This document shows positions 24,354 through 33,452 of a DNA stretch of 64,000 bases, one piece after another. The stretch is from Streptomyces seoulensis (GTDB lineage: Bacteria > Actinomycetota > Actinomycetes > Streptomycetales > Streptomycetaceae). The stretch lies in NCBI RefSeq assembly GCF_022846655.1, contig NZ_AP025667.1:5803001-5867000 (forward strand), in the 5' to 3' direction. Made by a program: the position numbers and the translations under genes. Each line of letters begins with the position of its first letter. Position 1 is the stretch's first letter. The notes beneath the pieces were generated by a model. That model ran no database searches, was not told where the DNA came from, and saw only the letters and a list, made by a program, of their open reading frames with translations.

Positions 24354-25502
24354 TCACGAGCGGCGGCGGCCCCGGAAGCGGCGGCGCTCGGTCTTCGCGG
24401 GCGGGGTCGCCTCGTCCGCCAGCCGTACGACCGGGTCGTCCGGGCCCTCCCGGCCGGCCACCACCGGCAGGTCCGACCGGTCGGCCTTGGCCCGGTACTG
24501 CGCGGCGTCCGCCAGCCGGAACAGCCGCCGGGCGTCGCGCACCGGGCCGATGTCGTGCCCGGTGGACGCGACCCCGCAGGCCACGCCCTCGCCCAGTTCC
24601 AGCGCGCCCGCCCTGCGGCACAGCTCCCCGGCCGCCTCGACCACGTCCTCGGCCGACGGCCCGAGCGCCAGCAGACAGAACTCGTCCCCGCCGAGCCGCG
24701 CCGCGAGCGCGCCCGGCAGCATCGCCCCGCACAGCGACAGCACCGACCCGAACCGCTCCAGCAGCCGGTCCCCCACCGCGTGCCCGTGGGTGTCGTTGAC
24801 CCGCTTGAGCCCGTTCAGATCACAGACGACGAGGCTGACGACCACGCCCTCCGCCCGGTGCCGCTCCACCGCCTCCTCCAGCCGTACGTCGACGGCGCGA
24901 CGGTTGGCCAGACCGGTGAGGGCGTCGGTGAAAGCTAGCCGCCGGGCCTCCTCCAGCCGCTCGGTCTGCGCGAGCCCTGCCGCGACCACCGCGGCCAGCA
25001 CCGTGGCGAAGTCGGCGTCCCCCCGGTCGAACACCGGCGCCCCGGCCGCGCGGGCCACGTACAGCTCGCCCCAGGCCCGGCCGTGCAGCACGATGGGCGC
25101 GACCACGCAGCAGCCCCGGCCCCGGCGGCGCAGCGCGGCGACCCGCTGGTGGATGTAGCCGGGGGTGCCCGCGGCCGGGCCCTTCGCGGTCTCCACCCAG
25201 GCGTTGGCCCCGCCGCCCCCGGCCCAGCGCTCGTGCAGGAACTCGGTGATCTCCGGGAACTGGTGCACCGGGTACGCCTCCAGCTCCGGGAACTCCTCCT
25301 CGTCCTCGGCGCGCCTGCCGACGTTCACCAGGACCCTGAGCCGCCCCAGCTCCCGCTCCCACACCGACAGCGCGGCGAAGTTCCCGGCCAGCGCCCGGCA
25401 GGCCCCGAGCGCCGCCGCCCGCCAGGACTCCGGGGGCGTGTGCGCGGCCGCCATCCCCTGCGCCAGCCCCACCACGGCAGCGAGCCGATCATCCTCACCC
25501 AT
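24354..25502 (-). CDS. GAF-GGDEF diguanylate cyclase
   Basis: Protein of 382 aa. An N-terminal GAF-like sensor (about residues 10-180) is joined by a short helix (LAQTERLEEARRLAF) to a GGDEF domain with DALTGLANRR, DLNGLKRVNDTHGHAVGD and an intact RLGGDEF active site near residues 271-275. It should make cyclic-di-GMP, which controls development through BldD in Streptomyces. ATG 25502 is preferred over GTG 25505 because TAACCT lies exactly 6 nt upstream, the leaderless pattern seen elsewhere here. By position it would be the GAF-GGDEF protein next to hutH in S. coelicolor, perhaps CdgE; I am not certain of that name. Confidence 0.92.
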   Translation of the reverse strand: MGEDDRLAAVVGLAQGMAAAHTPPESWRAAALGACRALAGNFAALSVWERELGRLRVLVNVGRRAEDEEEFPELEAYPVHQFPEITEFLHERWAGGGGANAWVETAKGPAAGTPGYIHQRVAALRRRGRGCCVVAPIVLHGRAWGELYVARAAGAPVFDRGDADFATVLAAVVAAGLAQTERLEEARRLAFTDALTGLANRRAVDVRLEEAVERHRAEGVVVSLVVCDLNGLKRVNDTHGHAVGDRLLERFGSVLSLCGAMLPGALAARLGGDEFCLLALGPSAEDVVEAAGELCRRAGALELGEGVACGVASTGHDIGPVRDARRLFRLADAAQYRAKADRSDLPVVAGREGPDDPVVRLADEATPPAKTERRRFRGRRRS

Positions 25503-25577
25503 CACCCCAGGTTAGGGACGAATGGGCACATCAGGGGCATCGGCGCGGGCGATCAGGTGGTCACCGGCCCGCCCGGC

Positions 25578-26372
25578 TCACTCCCCCGGCCACTGCGGCG
25601 CGCGCTTGTCGTTGAAGGCCGCCACACCCTCCGCGCGGTCGCCGGAGAAGGCGGTCGCACGCCAGGCCGCGTCCTCGACCTCCAGACCGGCCCGCAGGTC
25701 CAGGCCCTGGCCCAGACGGAGGGCACGCTTGGCCGAGCGCAGGCCCACCGGGGAGTTCCCGGCGATCTTCGCGGCCAGCGCGAGCGCGTCCTCGCGGGCG
25801 TGGCCCGCCTCCGTGAGCTGGTCGACGAGCCCCAGCGCGGCCGCCTCCGGCGCCTCGACCCGGCGGGCCGTGAAGATCAGCTCGGCCGCCCGCGCCGCGC
25901 CGACCCGCCTCGGCAGCAACTGCGTACCGCCGCCGCCCGGAATCACGCCCACGGACACCTCGGGCAGCCCCACCACGGCCGTGGCGTCGGCGACGATCAG
26001 GTCGCAGGCCAGCGCCAGCTCGAAGCCGCCGCCGAGGGCGAAGCCGTGCACCGCGGCGATGGTCGGCACCGGCAGCTCCAGCACCCCGGTGTACGCGCCG
26101 CGCGCCACCGGCCGCTGCCGGACCAGGTCCGCGTCGCTGAAGGAGTTCCGCTCCTTGAGGTCCGCGCCGACACAGAACGCGCGTTCGGCCGAGGACGTCA
26201 GTACGACCACGCGGGCGTCCCGGTCGGCGGCGAGCGCCGTGCAGGCGGCCGCGAGGGAACGGGCCATCTCCGTCGACACGGCGTTCATGGCCTTCGGCCG
26301 GTCGAGCACCAGCTCGGCCACGTGCCCGTGCCTGCGCACCAGCACGAACTCCCCGTACCGCTCCTCGCTCAT
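25578..26372 (-). CDS. Enoyl-CoA hydratase/isomerase family protein
   Basis: Crotonase-family enzyme of 264 aa. The CoA/oxyanion-hole motifs are AFCVGADLKE and HGFALGGGFELALACD; the glutamates expected for hydratase activity are present around GGFELAL and GLPEVSVGVIPGGGGTQLL. It hydrates 2-enoyl-CoA in beta-oxidation or a related branched-chain route. ATG 26372 follows GGAGGGTGTC. A GTTAAC-N4-GTTAAC dyad lies just upstream of the ribosome site. The gene stands alone, with no adjacent dehydrogenase, so the exact pathway is open. Confidence 0.92.
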   Translation of the reverse strand: MSEERYGEFVLVRRHGHVAELVLDRPKAMNAVSTEMARSLAAACTALAADRDARVVVLTSSAERAFCVGADLKERNSFSDADLVRQRPVARGAYTGVLELPVPTIAAVHGFALGGGFELALACDLIVADATAVVGLPEVSVGVIPGGGGTQLLPRRVGAARAAELIFTARRVEAPEAAALGLVDQLTEAGHAREDALALAAKIAGNSPVGLRSAKRALRLGQGLDLRAGLEVEDAAWRATAFSGDRAEGVAAFNDKRAPQWPGE

Positions 26373-26383
26373 GACACCCTCCG

Positions 26384-26399
26384 GTTAACGCGGGTTAAC
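26384..26399 (-). promoter_or_regulatory. GTTAAC-N4-GTTAAC dyad before the enoyl-CoA hydratase gene
   Basis: Two GTTAAC palindromes separated by 4 bp lie 12 bp before the ATG, immediately upstream of the GGAGGG ribosome site. The whole 16 bp is itself an inverted repeat. An operator for a fatty-acid or branched-chain repressor is likely but the protein is unknown. Confidence 0.5.
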
Positions 26400-26564
26400 A
26401 CACTGTCGGGCCGATCATCGCAGCAGGACCGGTCCCCGGAAAAGAGCGGCCCCCACCCGATCGGGTGACACCTCGGCCGACCCGGCCCGGACCACCCGCA
26501 CGAGCGCATAGCGTCCCCCACGGCTGACGCGCCCGGCGGCGCACGGCGGGGAGGAGCGGAGCGC

Positions 26565-27557
26565 ATGACACCGAGGGAGCGTAAGTCCCCGACGCCTCCG
26601 TCCCGGCCCAGTGCGGAATCGGTTCCGCTGGTGTCACCGGGGCGCATCCCGACCGACCCGACCAAGCCGCCGGGGGTGTCGTTCCGGGTGCGGACGGGGG
26701 TCGTCCAGGGGGCGGCGCGGGGCGGGCGTGACGGCCTGCCGCGGACCGAGGCGGGGGCGGCGCTGAGCGGAGCCGCCGTACTGCCGCGGGCGGGGACCAA
26801 GAGGGCCGAGGCGGCCGGTCGCCCCGAGGCGGACATGCGTGAGGCGGCCGGTCGCCCCGAGGCGAGCACGCGTGAGGCCGTCGACCAGGAAGAGGCAGAC
26901 TCCGCCGATCGGCCGAAGGCGGCCGCGGCCCCGCCCGCCCCTGTCGCCTCGACCGCCGTGCTCCCCCTGCTCCCGGAACCGGAACCGGACCCGGACCCGC
27001 CCACCCGGGCCTGGCGCGCCGTGGCCGCGTTGCGGCGCGGTCGGCACCGGCGAGGGCGGCGGGTGGTCCTGCTGCTGGCCGGGGCGGCCGTGCTCGCCCT
27101 CGCGGTGTCGAGTCTCGTACGGATCGCGCCGGACGCCGGGCCGGGTACCGCCGAGGCGGAGCCAAGGCGGCCGTGGAAGCTCGGTGCCGGCCCCACGCCC
27201 GGCGTGTCCGCCACCGTCGTCGCGGTACCGCCGGCCTCACCCGTGACAGAAGCCTCCCCCTCGGCCTCGGCACGCCCCACGCCGAGCGGCACGGTCACGC
27301 CCGGCCCCGAGACGGTTCCCCCGCCCGCCGCACGCCCGAGCGAAGCCCCGCACCCGGCCGCGACGGCCGCCGTACCGCGCCCCCAGGGCCCGGCGCACGC
27401 ACCTCCGGAAGCCCGTACGGAAGCCCCCGCACCGGCGGCCGAGCCGACTCCGGTACCGACCCCGAGCAGCGCGGCACCGGCACCGGCTCCGAAGCCGAGC
27501 AGCAAAGGCGTCTGCGTCCCCGTACTGGGTGTCTGCCTGGAACTGCGGGGCGGGTAG
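26565..27557 (+). CDS. Single-pass Pro/Ala-rich membrane protein
   Basis: Protein of 330 aa, mostly low-complexity. Residues 1-165 are a cytoplasmic Arg/Pro/Ala-rich region with an 11-residue repeat (EAAGRPEADMR, EAAGRPEASTR). One membrane helix follows (VVLLLAGAAVLALAVSSLV, about 166-184), then an outer Pro/Ala/Thr-rich stalk and a short terminal block GVCVPVLGVCLELRGG with two cysteines that could form a disulfide. ATG follows GGGGAGGAGCGGAGCGC. It converges on cya with an 8-bp gap. No enzymatic domain; a wall-spanning or structural role is possible. Family unknown to me. Confidence 0.72.
   Translation: MTPRERKSPTPPSRPSAESVPLVSPGRIPTDPTKPPGVSFRVRTGVVQGAARGGRDGLPRTEAGAALSGAAVLPRAGTKRAEAAGRPEADMREAAGRPEASTREAVDQEEADSADRPKAAAAPPAPVASTAVLPLLPEPEPDPDPPTRAWRAVAALRRGRHRRGRRVVLLLAGAAVLALAVSSLVRIAPDAGPGTAEAEPRRPWKLGAGPTPGVSATVVAVPPASPVTEASPSASARPTPSGTVTPGPETVPPPAARPSEAPHPAATAAVPRPQGPAHAPPEARTEAPAPAAEPTPVPTPSSAAPAPAPKPSSKGVCVPVLGVCLELRGG
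26808..26873 (+). repeat. 33-bp in-frame tandem repeat, two copies
   Basis: Units start at 26808 and 26841. The first 24 bases are identical and the last 9 differ at a few positions. They encode the two 11-residue repeats in the Pro/Ala-rich protein. Confidence 0.75.
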
Positions 27558-27565
27558 TAGGGCCG

Positions 27566-28690
27566 TCAGCCCGCTTCGCCCCGGCGGGACAGCAGCCACG
27601 GCTCGACCATGCCCAGGCCGCGCACCGAGCGCTGCCACATCGGCTGGAGCGTGAAGCGGTACTGCGGGGGCTCCTCGCCCTCCTTCTCGGCGGTCGCGGC
27701 CGCCTCCGCCGCTTCCGCCTCGGAGGCGGGCGCCAGACCGGCGCGGATCAGCTCCTGCGCGAAGGCGCTGTCGACCAGCACGGCGTCACGCGGCGCTATC
27801 GAGGTCAGCCGGGAGGCGAGGTTCACCGTCGTGCCGAACACGTCGCCCATCCGCGTGGTCACCGTGCCGAGCGCCATGCCGACGCGCAGTTCGGGCATCG
27901 TCTCGTCGTTGGACAGCGTCTCGACCAGGCGCAGGGCGATGTCGGCGGCGATGGCCGCGTCATCGGCGACGTAGAGGACCTCGTCGCCCAGGGTCTTGAT
28001 GAGCCGGCCGCCGCGCGCGGCCACCAGGTCGGCGGCGGTCGTCTCGAACGCCTCGACCAGCTCGCCCAGTTCCTCCTCCTCCATCCGGCGGGTGAGCCGG
28101 GTGAAGCCGACGAGGTCGGCGAAGGCGACGGCGAGCCGCCGGTCGACCATCTCCGCGTCGTCCACGTTCTGCACCACACGCCCGGCGGACGCGGCGAGCT
28201 GGCGGCGCCAGACGTAGACGAGGAACTCCTCCAGCTCGGGCAGGAGCAGCTCGATGATCGGGTACGTGACCTCGGTACGGGTCATGCCCGGCTCGGGGGG
28301 CTCGGTCAGGCCCTCCAGGAAAGAGTCGATCTGCCATTCGGCCAACCGGGCGGTGGTCTGCCCGGTGGAGCGGGCCACCTGCACCGCCATGGCCTCGCTG
28401 AGCAGTCCCGCCTCGACCAGACCGGCCAGGCGGCGCAGGGCGAGGACGTCGGCCTCGGTGAGCGCCTTGGCCTGGCCGATGTCGGCGAAGCCCATGGCCC
28501 GCCAGAAACGGGAGGCCAGCTCCATGGAGACACCGGCGCTGCGGGCGGCCTGGAAGGGGGTGTAACGGCGCTCGGCGCCGAGGATGAGCTGTTCGAGGCG
28601 GAGGGCGAGCGGGTCGTCGCCGGGGTCGGGGGCATCGGGGTCCACCCGGCCCTCCGCGCCCGCGCCGGAGCCCGTGTCGTCGACGCTCAC
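27566..28690 (-). CDS. cya: Class III adenylate cyclase
   Basis: Cyclase of 374 aa making cAMP, which in S. coelicolor is needed for germination and works with Crp. The N-terminal 180 residues are helical with YTPFQAARSAGVSMELASRFWRAMGF, a putative regulatory region. The catalytic domain (about 195-330) has the metal aspartate in VAFADLVGFTRLTRR, GRLIKTLGDEVLYVADD, and the substrate region GDVFGTTVNLASRLT with its conserved Asn/Arg. No membrane segment is apparent. ATG at 28690. By position it corresponds to the known single major adenylate cyclase near birA and pccB. Confidence 0.93.
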   Translation of the reverse strand: MSVDDTGSGAGAEGRVDPDAPDPGDDPLALRLEQLILGAERRYTPFQAARSAGVSMELASRFWRAMGFADIGQAKALTEADVLALRRLAGLVEAGLLSEAMAVQVARSTGQTTARLAEWQIDSFLEGLTEPPEPGMTRTEVTYPIIELLLPELEEFLVYVWRRQLAASAGRVVQNVDDAEMVDRRLAVAFADLVGFTRLTRRMEEEELGELVEAFETTAADLVAARGGRLIKTLGDEVLYVADDAAIAADIALRLVETLSNDETMPELRVGMALGTVTTRMGDVFGTTVNLASRLTSIAPRDAVLVDSAFAQELIRAGLAPASEAEAAEAAATAEKEGEEPPQYRFTLQPMWQRSVRGLGMVEPWLLSRRGEAG

Positions 28691-28896
28691 GCCTGCTGCC
28701 CTTCCGATCTGCCGCGGTCAGGTACCGACCGGGCTCAACTCTACGGCAGGTGTGCGCCAGCTCACTCCGCCGGGACCGCCCGCCCGGACGCACCCTTCAC
28801 CCCCTGGAAGCACCCCCCGCGCGCACAGCGCACGGCGGGGGCGCGGGCCGCCGCCACCACGCCCCTCTGCCCACTTTCCGCGGCCGGGAACGCCCG

Positions 28897-29757
28897 CTAC
28901 GCCGGACGCAGGTGCACGATGTCCCCCGCGCCGACGGCCTCCCGCGTGCCCTGTGGCGTGGCGATGACCAGCCTTCCGTCCCCGTCGACCGCCACCGCCT
29001 CGCCCACCAGGTCCCGGTCTCCGGGGAGTTCCGCCCGGACCTCGCGGCCCAGGGTGGCGCAGCCGGCCGTGTAGGTCTCCTGGAGGGTGCTCGTGACCGG
29101 GTCGCCGCCCGCCGCGCGCCAGCGGTCGTACCAGGTCTCCAGGGAGCGGAGGACGGAGCGGAGCAGCGTGTCGCGGTCCGTGCTCACGGAGTCGGCGAGG
29201 AGGAGGGAACCCGCCCCGGGGACGGGGAGTTCGTCGGCGCGCAGGGTGACGTTGAGGCCGACGCCGACGACCACCCCGTCCTCGCCTGCGCGCTCCGCGA
29301 GGATGCCGCCCGCCTTGCGCTCCTCGCCGCCGACGGTGACCAGCAGGTCGTTCGGCCACTTCAGGGCCGCGTCGACGCCCGCGGCGCGGGACAGGCCGGT
29401 GGCCACCGCGACGCCGGTCAGCAGCGGCAGCCAGCCCCAGCGCTCCAGCGGCACCTCGGCGGGCCGGAGCAGTACGGAGAAGAACAGCCCCGAGCGCGGC
29501 GGAGCCGTCCAGCGCCGGTCCAGCCGCCCGCGCCCCGCCGTCTGCTCCTCGGCGATCAGCACCGCGCCCTCCTCCGCCGCACCGGAGGACGCGCGGGCCA
29601 CGAGGTCGGAGTTGGTGGAGCCGGTGCGCTGGACCACATCGACCGACGACCACAGTCCGCCCTCCTGGACGAGCGCGCGGCGCAGCGCGGTGGCGTTGAG
29701 CGGCGGACGGTCGAGGTCGGACCAGCGGCTGGAACCTGAGGCATTGTGCGGCGTCAT
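28897..29757 (-). CDS. birA: Biotin-[acetyl-CoA-carboxylase] ligase
   Basis: Biotin protein ligase of 286 aa that activates biotin as biotinyl-AMP and attaches it to carboxyl-carrier domains such as that of AccA2 encoded at 33453. The adenylate loop is AEEQTAGRGRLDRRW, the lysine motif is LKWPNDLLV, and a small C-terminal SH3-like domain (LVGEAVAVDGDGRLVIAT) is present. It has no N-terminal DNA-binding domain, so it is the non-repressor class. ATG 29757 has TAGGGT 7 nt upstream, suggesting a leaderless transcript. It is divergent from pccB, the carboxylase gene. Confidence 0.93.
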   Translation of the reverse strand: MTPHNASGSSRWSDLDRPPLNATALRRALVQEGGLWSSVDVVQRTGSTNSDLVARASSGAAEEGAVLIAEEQTAGRGRLDRRWTAPPRSGLFFSVLLRPAEVPLERWGWLPLLTGVAVATGLSRAAGVDAALKWPNDLLVTVGGEERKAGGILAERAGEDGVVVGVGLNVTLRADELPVPGAGSLLLADSVSTDRDTLLRSVLRSLETWYDRWRAAGGDPVTSTLQETYTAGCATLGREVRAELPGDRDLVGEAVAVDGDGRLVIATPQGTREAVGAGDIVHLRPA

Positions 29758-29867
29758 GCAAGTCACCCTAGGTGTGGGAAAGACCGCACTCCTGAGAGGT
29801 GGACCCCGCACTACGCTACGGATGAGTAATCGTCCCCCCTTTTGAGCAGGCAGGGAGCCGCATCCCG

Positions 29868-31469
29868 ATGTCCGAGCCGGAAGAGCGTCACGAGACCGAC
29901 ATCCACACGACCGCCGGGAAGCTCGCGGATCTCCAGCGGCGCATCCACGAGGCGACGCACGCCGGTTCGGAACGCGCGGTGGAGAAGCAGCACGCCAAGG
30001 GCAAACTGACGGCGCGTGAGCGCATCGAACTCCTCCTGGACGAGGATTCGTTCGTCGAGCTGGACGAGTTCGCCCGGCACCGCTCCACCAACTTCGGCCT
30101 GGAGGCGAACCGCCCGTACGGCGACGGTGTCGTCAGCGGGTACGGCACGGTGGACGGCCGCCCGGTGGCCGTGTTCTCGCAGGACTTCACCGTCTTCGGC
30201 GGCGCCCTCGGCGAGGTGTACGGCCAGAAGATCGTCAAGATCATGGACTTCGCGCTGAAGACCGGCTGTCCGGTCATCGGCATCAACGACTCCGGCGGCG
30301 CCCGCATCCAGGAGGGGGTCGCCTCGCTCGGCGCGTACGGCGAGATCTTCCGCCGCAACACCCACGCCTCCGGGGTGATCCCGCAGATCAGCCTGGTCGT
30401 CGGTCCGTGCGCGGGCGGCGCGGTGTACTCCCCCGCGATCACCGACTTCACGGTGATGGTCGACAAGACCTCGCACATGTTCATCACCGGCCCCGACGTG
30501 ATCAAGACGGTCACCGGTGAGGACGTCGGCTTCGAGGAGCTGGGCGGCGCCCGCACCCACAACACCAGCTCCGGCGTGGCCCATCACATGGCGGGCGACG
30601 AGAAGGACGCGATCGAGTACGTCAAGCAGTTGCTGTCGTACCTGCCGTCCAACAACCTCAGCGAGGCCCCGGTCTACCCGGAGGAGGCGGACCTCGCCCT
30701 CACCGACGAGGACCGCGAGCTGGACACCCTCGTGCCGGACAGCGCGAACCAGCCGTACGACATGCACACGGTGCTCGAACACGTCCTGGACGACGGGGAG
30801 TTCTTCGAGACGCAGGCGCTGTTCGCGCCGAACATCCTCACCGGCTTCGGCCGGGTCGAGGGGCAGCCGGTGGGCCTGGTCGCCAACCAGCCGATGCAGT
30901 TCGCGGGCTGCCTGGACATCACGGCGTCCGAGAAGGCCGCCCGGTTCGTGCGCACCTGCGACGCGTTCAACATCCCGGTGCTCACCTTCGTGGACGTGCC
31001 CGGCTTCCTGCCCGGCGTGGACCAGGAGCACGACGGCATCATCCGCCGGGGCGCCAAGCTGATCTACGCCTACGCCGAGGCCACCGTCCCGCTGATCACC
31101 GTCATCACCCGCAAGGCGTTCGGCGGCGCGTACGACGTGATGGGCTCCAAGCACCTGGGCGCCGACCTCAACCTGGCCTGGCCGACCGCGCAGATCGCGG
31201 TGATGGGCGCGCAGGGCGCGGTCAGCATCCTGCACCGCCGCACCATCGCCGAGGCGGAAGCCGCCGGCACGGGTGAGGAGACGCGGGCGCGGCTGGTCCA
31301 GGAGTACGAGGACGCGCTGCTCAACCCGTACGTGGCGGCCGAGCGCGGCTACGTCGACGCGGTGATCATGCCGTCCGACACCCGCGCGCACATCGTCCGG
31401 GGCCTGCGTCAGCTCCGTACGAAGCGGGAATCCCTGCCTCCGAAGAAGCACGGCAACATCCCCCTGTAG
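29868..31469 (+). CDS. pccB: Propionyl-CoA carboxylase beta (carboxyltransferase) subunit
   Basis: Carboxyltransferase of 533 aa transferring CO2 from carboxybiotin to propionyl-CoA, producing methylmalonyl-CoA for polyketides. It has both crotonase-like halves: [13 protein letters not shown] and [12 protein letters not shown] in the first, [23 protein letters not shown] and [18 protein letters not shown] in the second. Asp423 in AYDVMG aligns with the residue (Asp422 in S. coelicolor PccB, Ile in AccB, from memory) that favours propionyl-CoA. It starts at ATG 29868 and is followed by the epsilon-subunit gene after 22 bp. AccA2 further along supplies the biotinylated alpha subunit. Confidence 0.95.
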   Translation: MSEPEERHETDIHTTAGKLADLQRRIHEATHAGSERAVEKQHAKGKLTARERIELLLDEDSFVELDEFARHRSTNFGLEANRPYGDGVVSGYGTVDGRPVAVFSQDFTVFGGALGEVYGQKIVKIMDFALKTGCPVIGINDSGGARIQEGVASLGAYGEIFRRNTHASGVIPQISLVVGPCAGGAVYSPAITDFTVMVDKTSHMFITGPDVIKTVTGEDVGFEELGGARTHNTSSGVAHHMAGDEKDAIEYVKQLLSYLPSNNLSEAPVYPEEADLALTDEDRELDTLVPDSANQPYDMHTVLEHVLDDGEFFETQALFAPNILTGFGRVEGQPVGLVANQPMQFAGCLDITASEKAARFVRTCDAFNIPVLTFVDVPGFLPGVDQEHDGIIRRGAKLIYAYAEATVPLITVITRKAFGGAYDVMGSKHLGADLNLAWPTAQIAVMGAQGAVSILHRRTIAEAEAAGTGEETRARLVQEYEDALLNPYVAAERGYVDAVIMPSDTRAHIVRGLRQLRTKRESLPPKKHGNIPL

Positions 31470-31491
31470 GCCCGCGGACACGGGAGCCGTC

Positions 31492-31701
31492 ATGAACATC
31501 AAGGTCGTACGAGGCAATCCCACCCCGGAGGAGCTGGCCGCCGCACTGGCGGTGGTCCGCGCCCGCGCCGTGGCGGCGGCCGAGCCGTCGTCCGGCGCGC
31601 GGCGGCCGAGGGACGCGTGGTCGGACCCGGCCCGGCTCGCGGGCCGCCGCCTGCCCCCGCCGGGCCCGGTCTCCTGGTCCCGCACCTACTGGCCGGGCTG
31701 A
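31492..31701 (+). CDS. pccE: Acyl-CoA carboxylase epsilon subunit
   Basis: Protein of 69 aa that is small and actinobacterial-specific. It begins with IKVVRGNPTPEELAAALAVVRARA, the signature of AccE/PccE proteins, and ends with WSDPARLAGRRLPPPGPVSWSRTYWPG. Epsilon subunits stabilise the alpha-beta carboxylase complex and raise activity. The gene lies 22 bp after pccB, in the same operon. Weak ribosome site GGGAGCC before ATG. Confidence 0.9.
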   Translation: MNIKVVRGNPTPEELAAALAVVRARAVAAAEPSSGARRPRDAWSDPARLAGRRLPPPGPVSWSRTYWPG

Positions 31702-31775
31702 GCCGGCCGGGCTGAGCGGCAACCTGAGTACGGGTACTCAGGCGCGCGGGCCGGGCCGCGCCCCACGCTGGAGCC

Positions 31776-31904
31776 ATGCTGTGGTCAGACCCCAAGGACG
31801 AGCCGCCCGAGGAACTCCGTCACATGGAGGAGAAGCTCAGACGGCTCGGCCTCTTCATAGCCCTGGCCATGGTGCTGGCGATGATCGTGATCGGGCTGAG
31901 GTGA
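31776..31904 (+). CDS. 42-residue single-span membrane protein
   Basis: A tiny gene, 42 aa, with codon bias typical of the neighbours. The N-terminal half is charged and helical (SDPKDEPPEELRHMEEKLRRLG) and the C-terminal half is one membrane helix (LFIALAMVLAMIVIGLR). CTGGAG precedes the ATG at 31776. It sits between pccE and maf on the same strand, 74 bp after pccE. I judge it real from the clean amphipathic-helix-plus-span layout, the ribosome site and coding periodicity. Function unknown; I have no family name. Confidence 0.7.
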   Translation: MLWSDPKDEPPEELRHMEEKLRRLGLFIALAMVLAMIVIGLR

Positions 31905-31931
31905 GCGCTCGGGCGGACGGGGCGGCGGCGC

Positions 31932-31937
31932 TAGGCT
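31932..31937 (+). promoter_or_regulatory. Candidate -10 box for a leaderless maf transcript
   Basis: TAGGCT is 6 nt before the ATG at 31944. There is no ribosome site between. Confidence 0.45.
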
Positions 31938-31943
31938 GATCGC

Positions 31944-32558
31944 ATGACCGACCCGCAGCGCCGTCTCGTCCTCGCCTCCCAGTCCCCCGCCCGTCTGGGT
32001 CTGCTGCGGCAGGCCGGGCTGGCGCCCGAGGTGATCGTGAGCGGGGTGGACGAGGACGCCGTCACCGCCCCCACCCCGGCCGAACTGGCGCTCGCCCTCG
32101 CCGAGGCCAAGGCGTCCGTGGTGGCGGCCCGGCCGGAGGTGCAGGGCGCGCTGGTGATCGGGTGCGACTCGGTGCTGGAGCTGGACGGGCAGGCGCTCGG
32201 CAAGCCCGCCGACGCCGAGGAGGCCACCGCCCGCTGGAAGGCGATGCGCGGCCGGGCCGGGGTCCTCCAGACCGGGCACTGCGTGTGGGACACCGCCGCC
32301 AAGCGGTACGTCTCCGCGACCGCCTCCACCGTGGTCCGCTTCGGCGAGCCCACGGACGAGGAGGTCGCCCGCTACGTCGCCTCCGGCGAGCCCCTCCACG
32401 TCGCCGGGGCCTTCACCCTGGACGGCCGTTCGGCGCCGTTCATCGAGGGCATCGAGGGCGACCACGGCAACGTGATCGGCATCAGCCTGCCGCTGGTCCG
32501 CAAACTGCTGCGCGAACTGGGTGTCGGCATCACGGAGTTGTGGGCGCCGTCCGAGTGA
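31944..32558 (+). CDS. maf: Maf-family nucleoside triphosphate pyrophosphatase
   Basis: Maf protein of 204 aa, which hydrolyses modified or excess (d)NTPs to monophosphates; overexpression in other bacteria inhibits septation. The motif [19 protein letters not shown] is the conserved SxSPRR-type start, followed by [22 protein letters not shown] and [39 protein letters not shown] lies 6 nt before the ATG, which suggests a leaderless transcript. Its last 29 bp overlap the 3' end of the convergent membrane protein gene. Confidence 0.94.
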   Translation: MTDPQRRLVLASQSPARLGLLRQAGLAPEVIVSGVDEDAVTAPTPAELALALAEAKASVVAARPEVQGALVIGCDSVLELDGQALGKPADAEEATARWKAMRGRAGVLQTGHCVWDTAAKRYVSATASTVVRFGEPTDEEVARYVASGEPLHVAGAFTLDGRSAPFIEGIEGDHGNVIGISLPLVRKLLRELGVGITELWAPSE

Positions 32559-33087
32559 TCTTCCCGGTGTCGGCCGGACGGCCCTGCGCGTCACCCGTAG
32601 GGGTGGATGTGGGCGCCGGCTCGGGGGCGGCCGCGGGAGTGCCGCCCTGTCCGGGCGTGTCGCCGGCCGGCCGGGCACCCGCGTCACGCGGACGGTCGTA
32701 CGTCATCAGGAGCAGGACGATCAGGGCGAAGACCGCCATCAGCACCAGGAAGTCCGCCGGGCCCCGCAGGCCCCACGCGACCGCGCCCAGCAGGGCGTTC
32801 ACCACGGCGGCGCTGATCAGCAGGACGCGGCCGAGGCCGGCCGGGGCGCGGTCGCGCACCGCGACCAGCAGGGCCACCAGGGCGCAGAAGGCGAAGTAGA
32901 GCCCGAAGACCACGGCTCCCACCTTCGAGGACGTCGCCATCACGTCGGGGTCGAGCCCGGCCAGCGACATGCGCTGGCGGTCCGCGACCATGCCGAGCAG
33001 CCAGTTCACCGCCGCTACGCCGAGCGCCTCGGCCAGCAGGACGACCGCCACGAGCCATGCCACCGGTCTGCGCACCACCGGCCCCAC
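32530..33087 (-). CDS. Polytopic membrane protein
   Basis: Membrane protein of about 185 aa with four helices: [66 protein letters not shown], and [19 protein letters not shown] Pro/Thr-rich cytoplasmic tail follows. Start is uncertain: GTG at 33087 is used because the first helix follows closely; the frame is open to 33252. No transport or enzyme motif. It overlaps maf by 29 bp tail to tail and is divergent from accA2. Confidence 0.72.
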   Translation of the reverse strand: MGPVVRRPVAWLVAVVLLAEALGVAAVNWLLGMVADRQRMSLAGLDPDVMATSSKVGAVVFGLYFAFCALVALLVAVRDRAPAGLGRVLLISAAVVNALLGAVAWGLRGPADFLVLMAVFALIVLLLMTYDRPRDAGARPAGDTPGQGGTPAAAPEPAPTSTPTGDAQGRPADTGKITRTAPTTP

Positions 33088-33452
33088 CCCACCTTCGCCG
33101 CCGCCCCCGCGCGGATCGCCTGTTACCGGCAGTACGCCGGTCAGCGCGAACGCTACTAACGGGTAGGACGGGGGACAAGACCTCGGCCGGGGGCAAAGAA
33201 TCATTGGGCCATTCGTAGGGACTCCACAAAGAAACAGCGTGGCCCGCAGCACGCTCTCACAGAGACCTTGGCCACATGACGGGGCTAGGGTTTTCCGGTG
33301 GAGTCCTGCGTACCGAGGTGCGACAAGGGCTTTCGCGGGTCGAGCGGGCCTCGCATCACGCTCCGTGTGGGCAAGCTCACCATTGGGGACGGGTCGATGT
33401 GCCGTGTCGGCAGTCCCTAAACTCGGCTTGTTTCAAGGAGGGAGCCTCAATC
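33088..33452. promoter_or_regulatory. accA2 upstream region
   Basis: This 365-bp gap has no gene. Near its right end TAAACT (33418-33423) is a good -10 hexamer about 30 bp before the accA2 GTG, with the ribosome site AAGGAGG between them. The left part should hold the promoter of the divergent membrane protein. I see no dyad or riboswitch. Confidence 0.45.

Noticed and set aside
22744..24732. hutH frame open upstream to 24732
   Set aside because: It overlaps the GGDEF gene on the same strand. The histidase N-terminus MDMHTVVVG at 24288 is clear.
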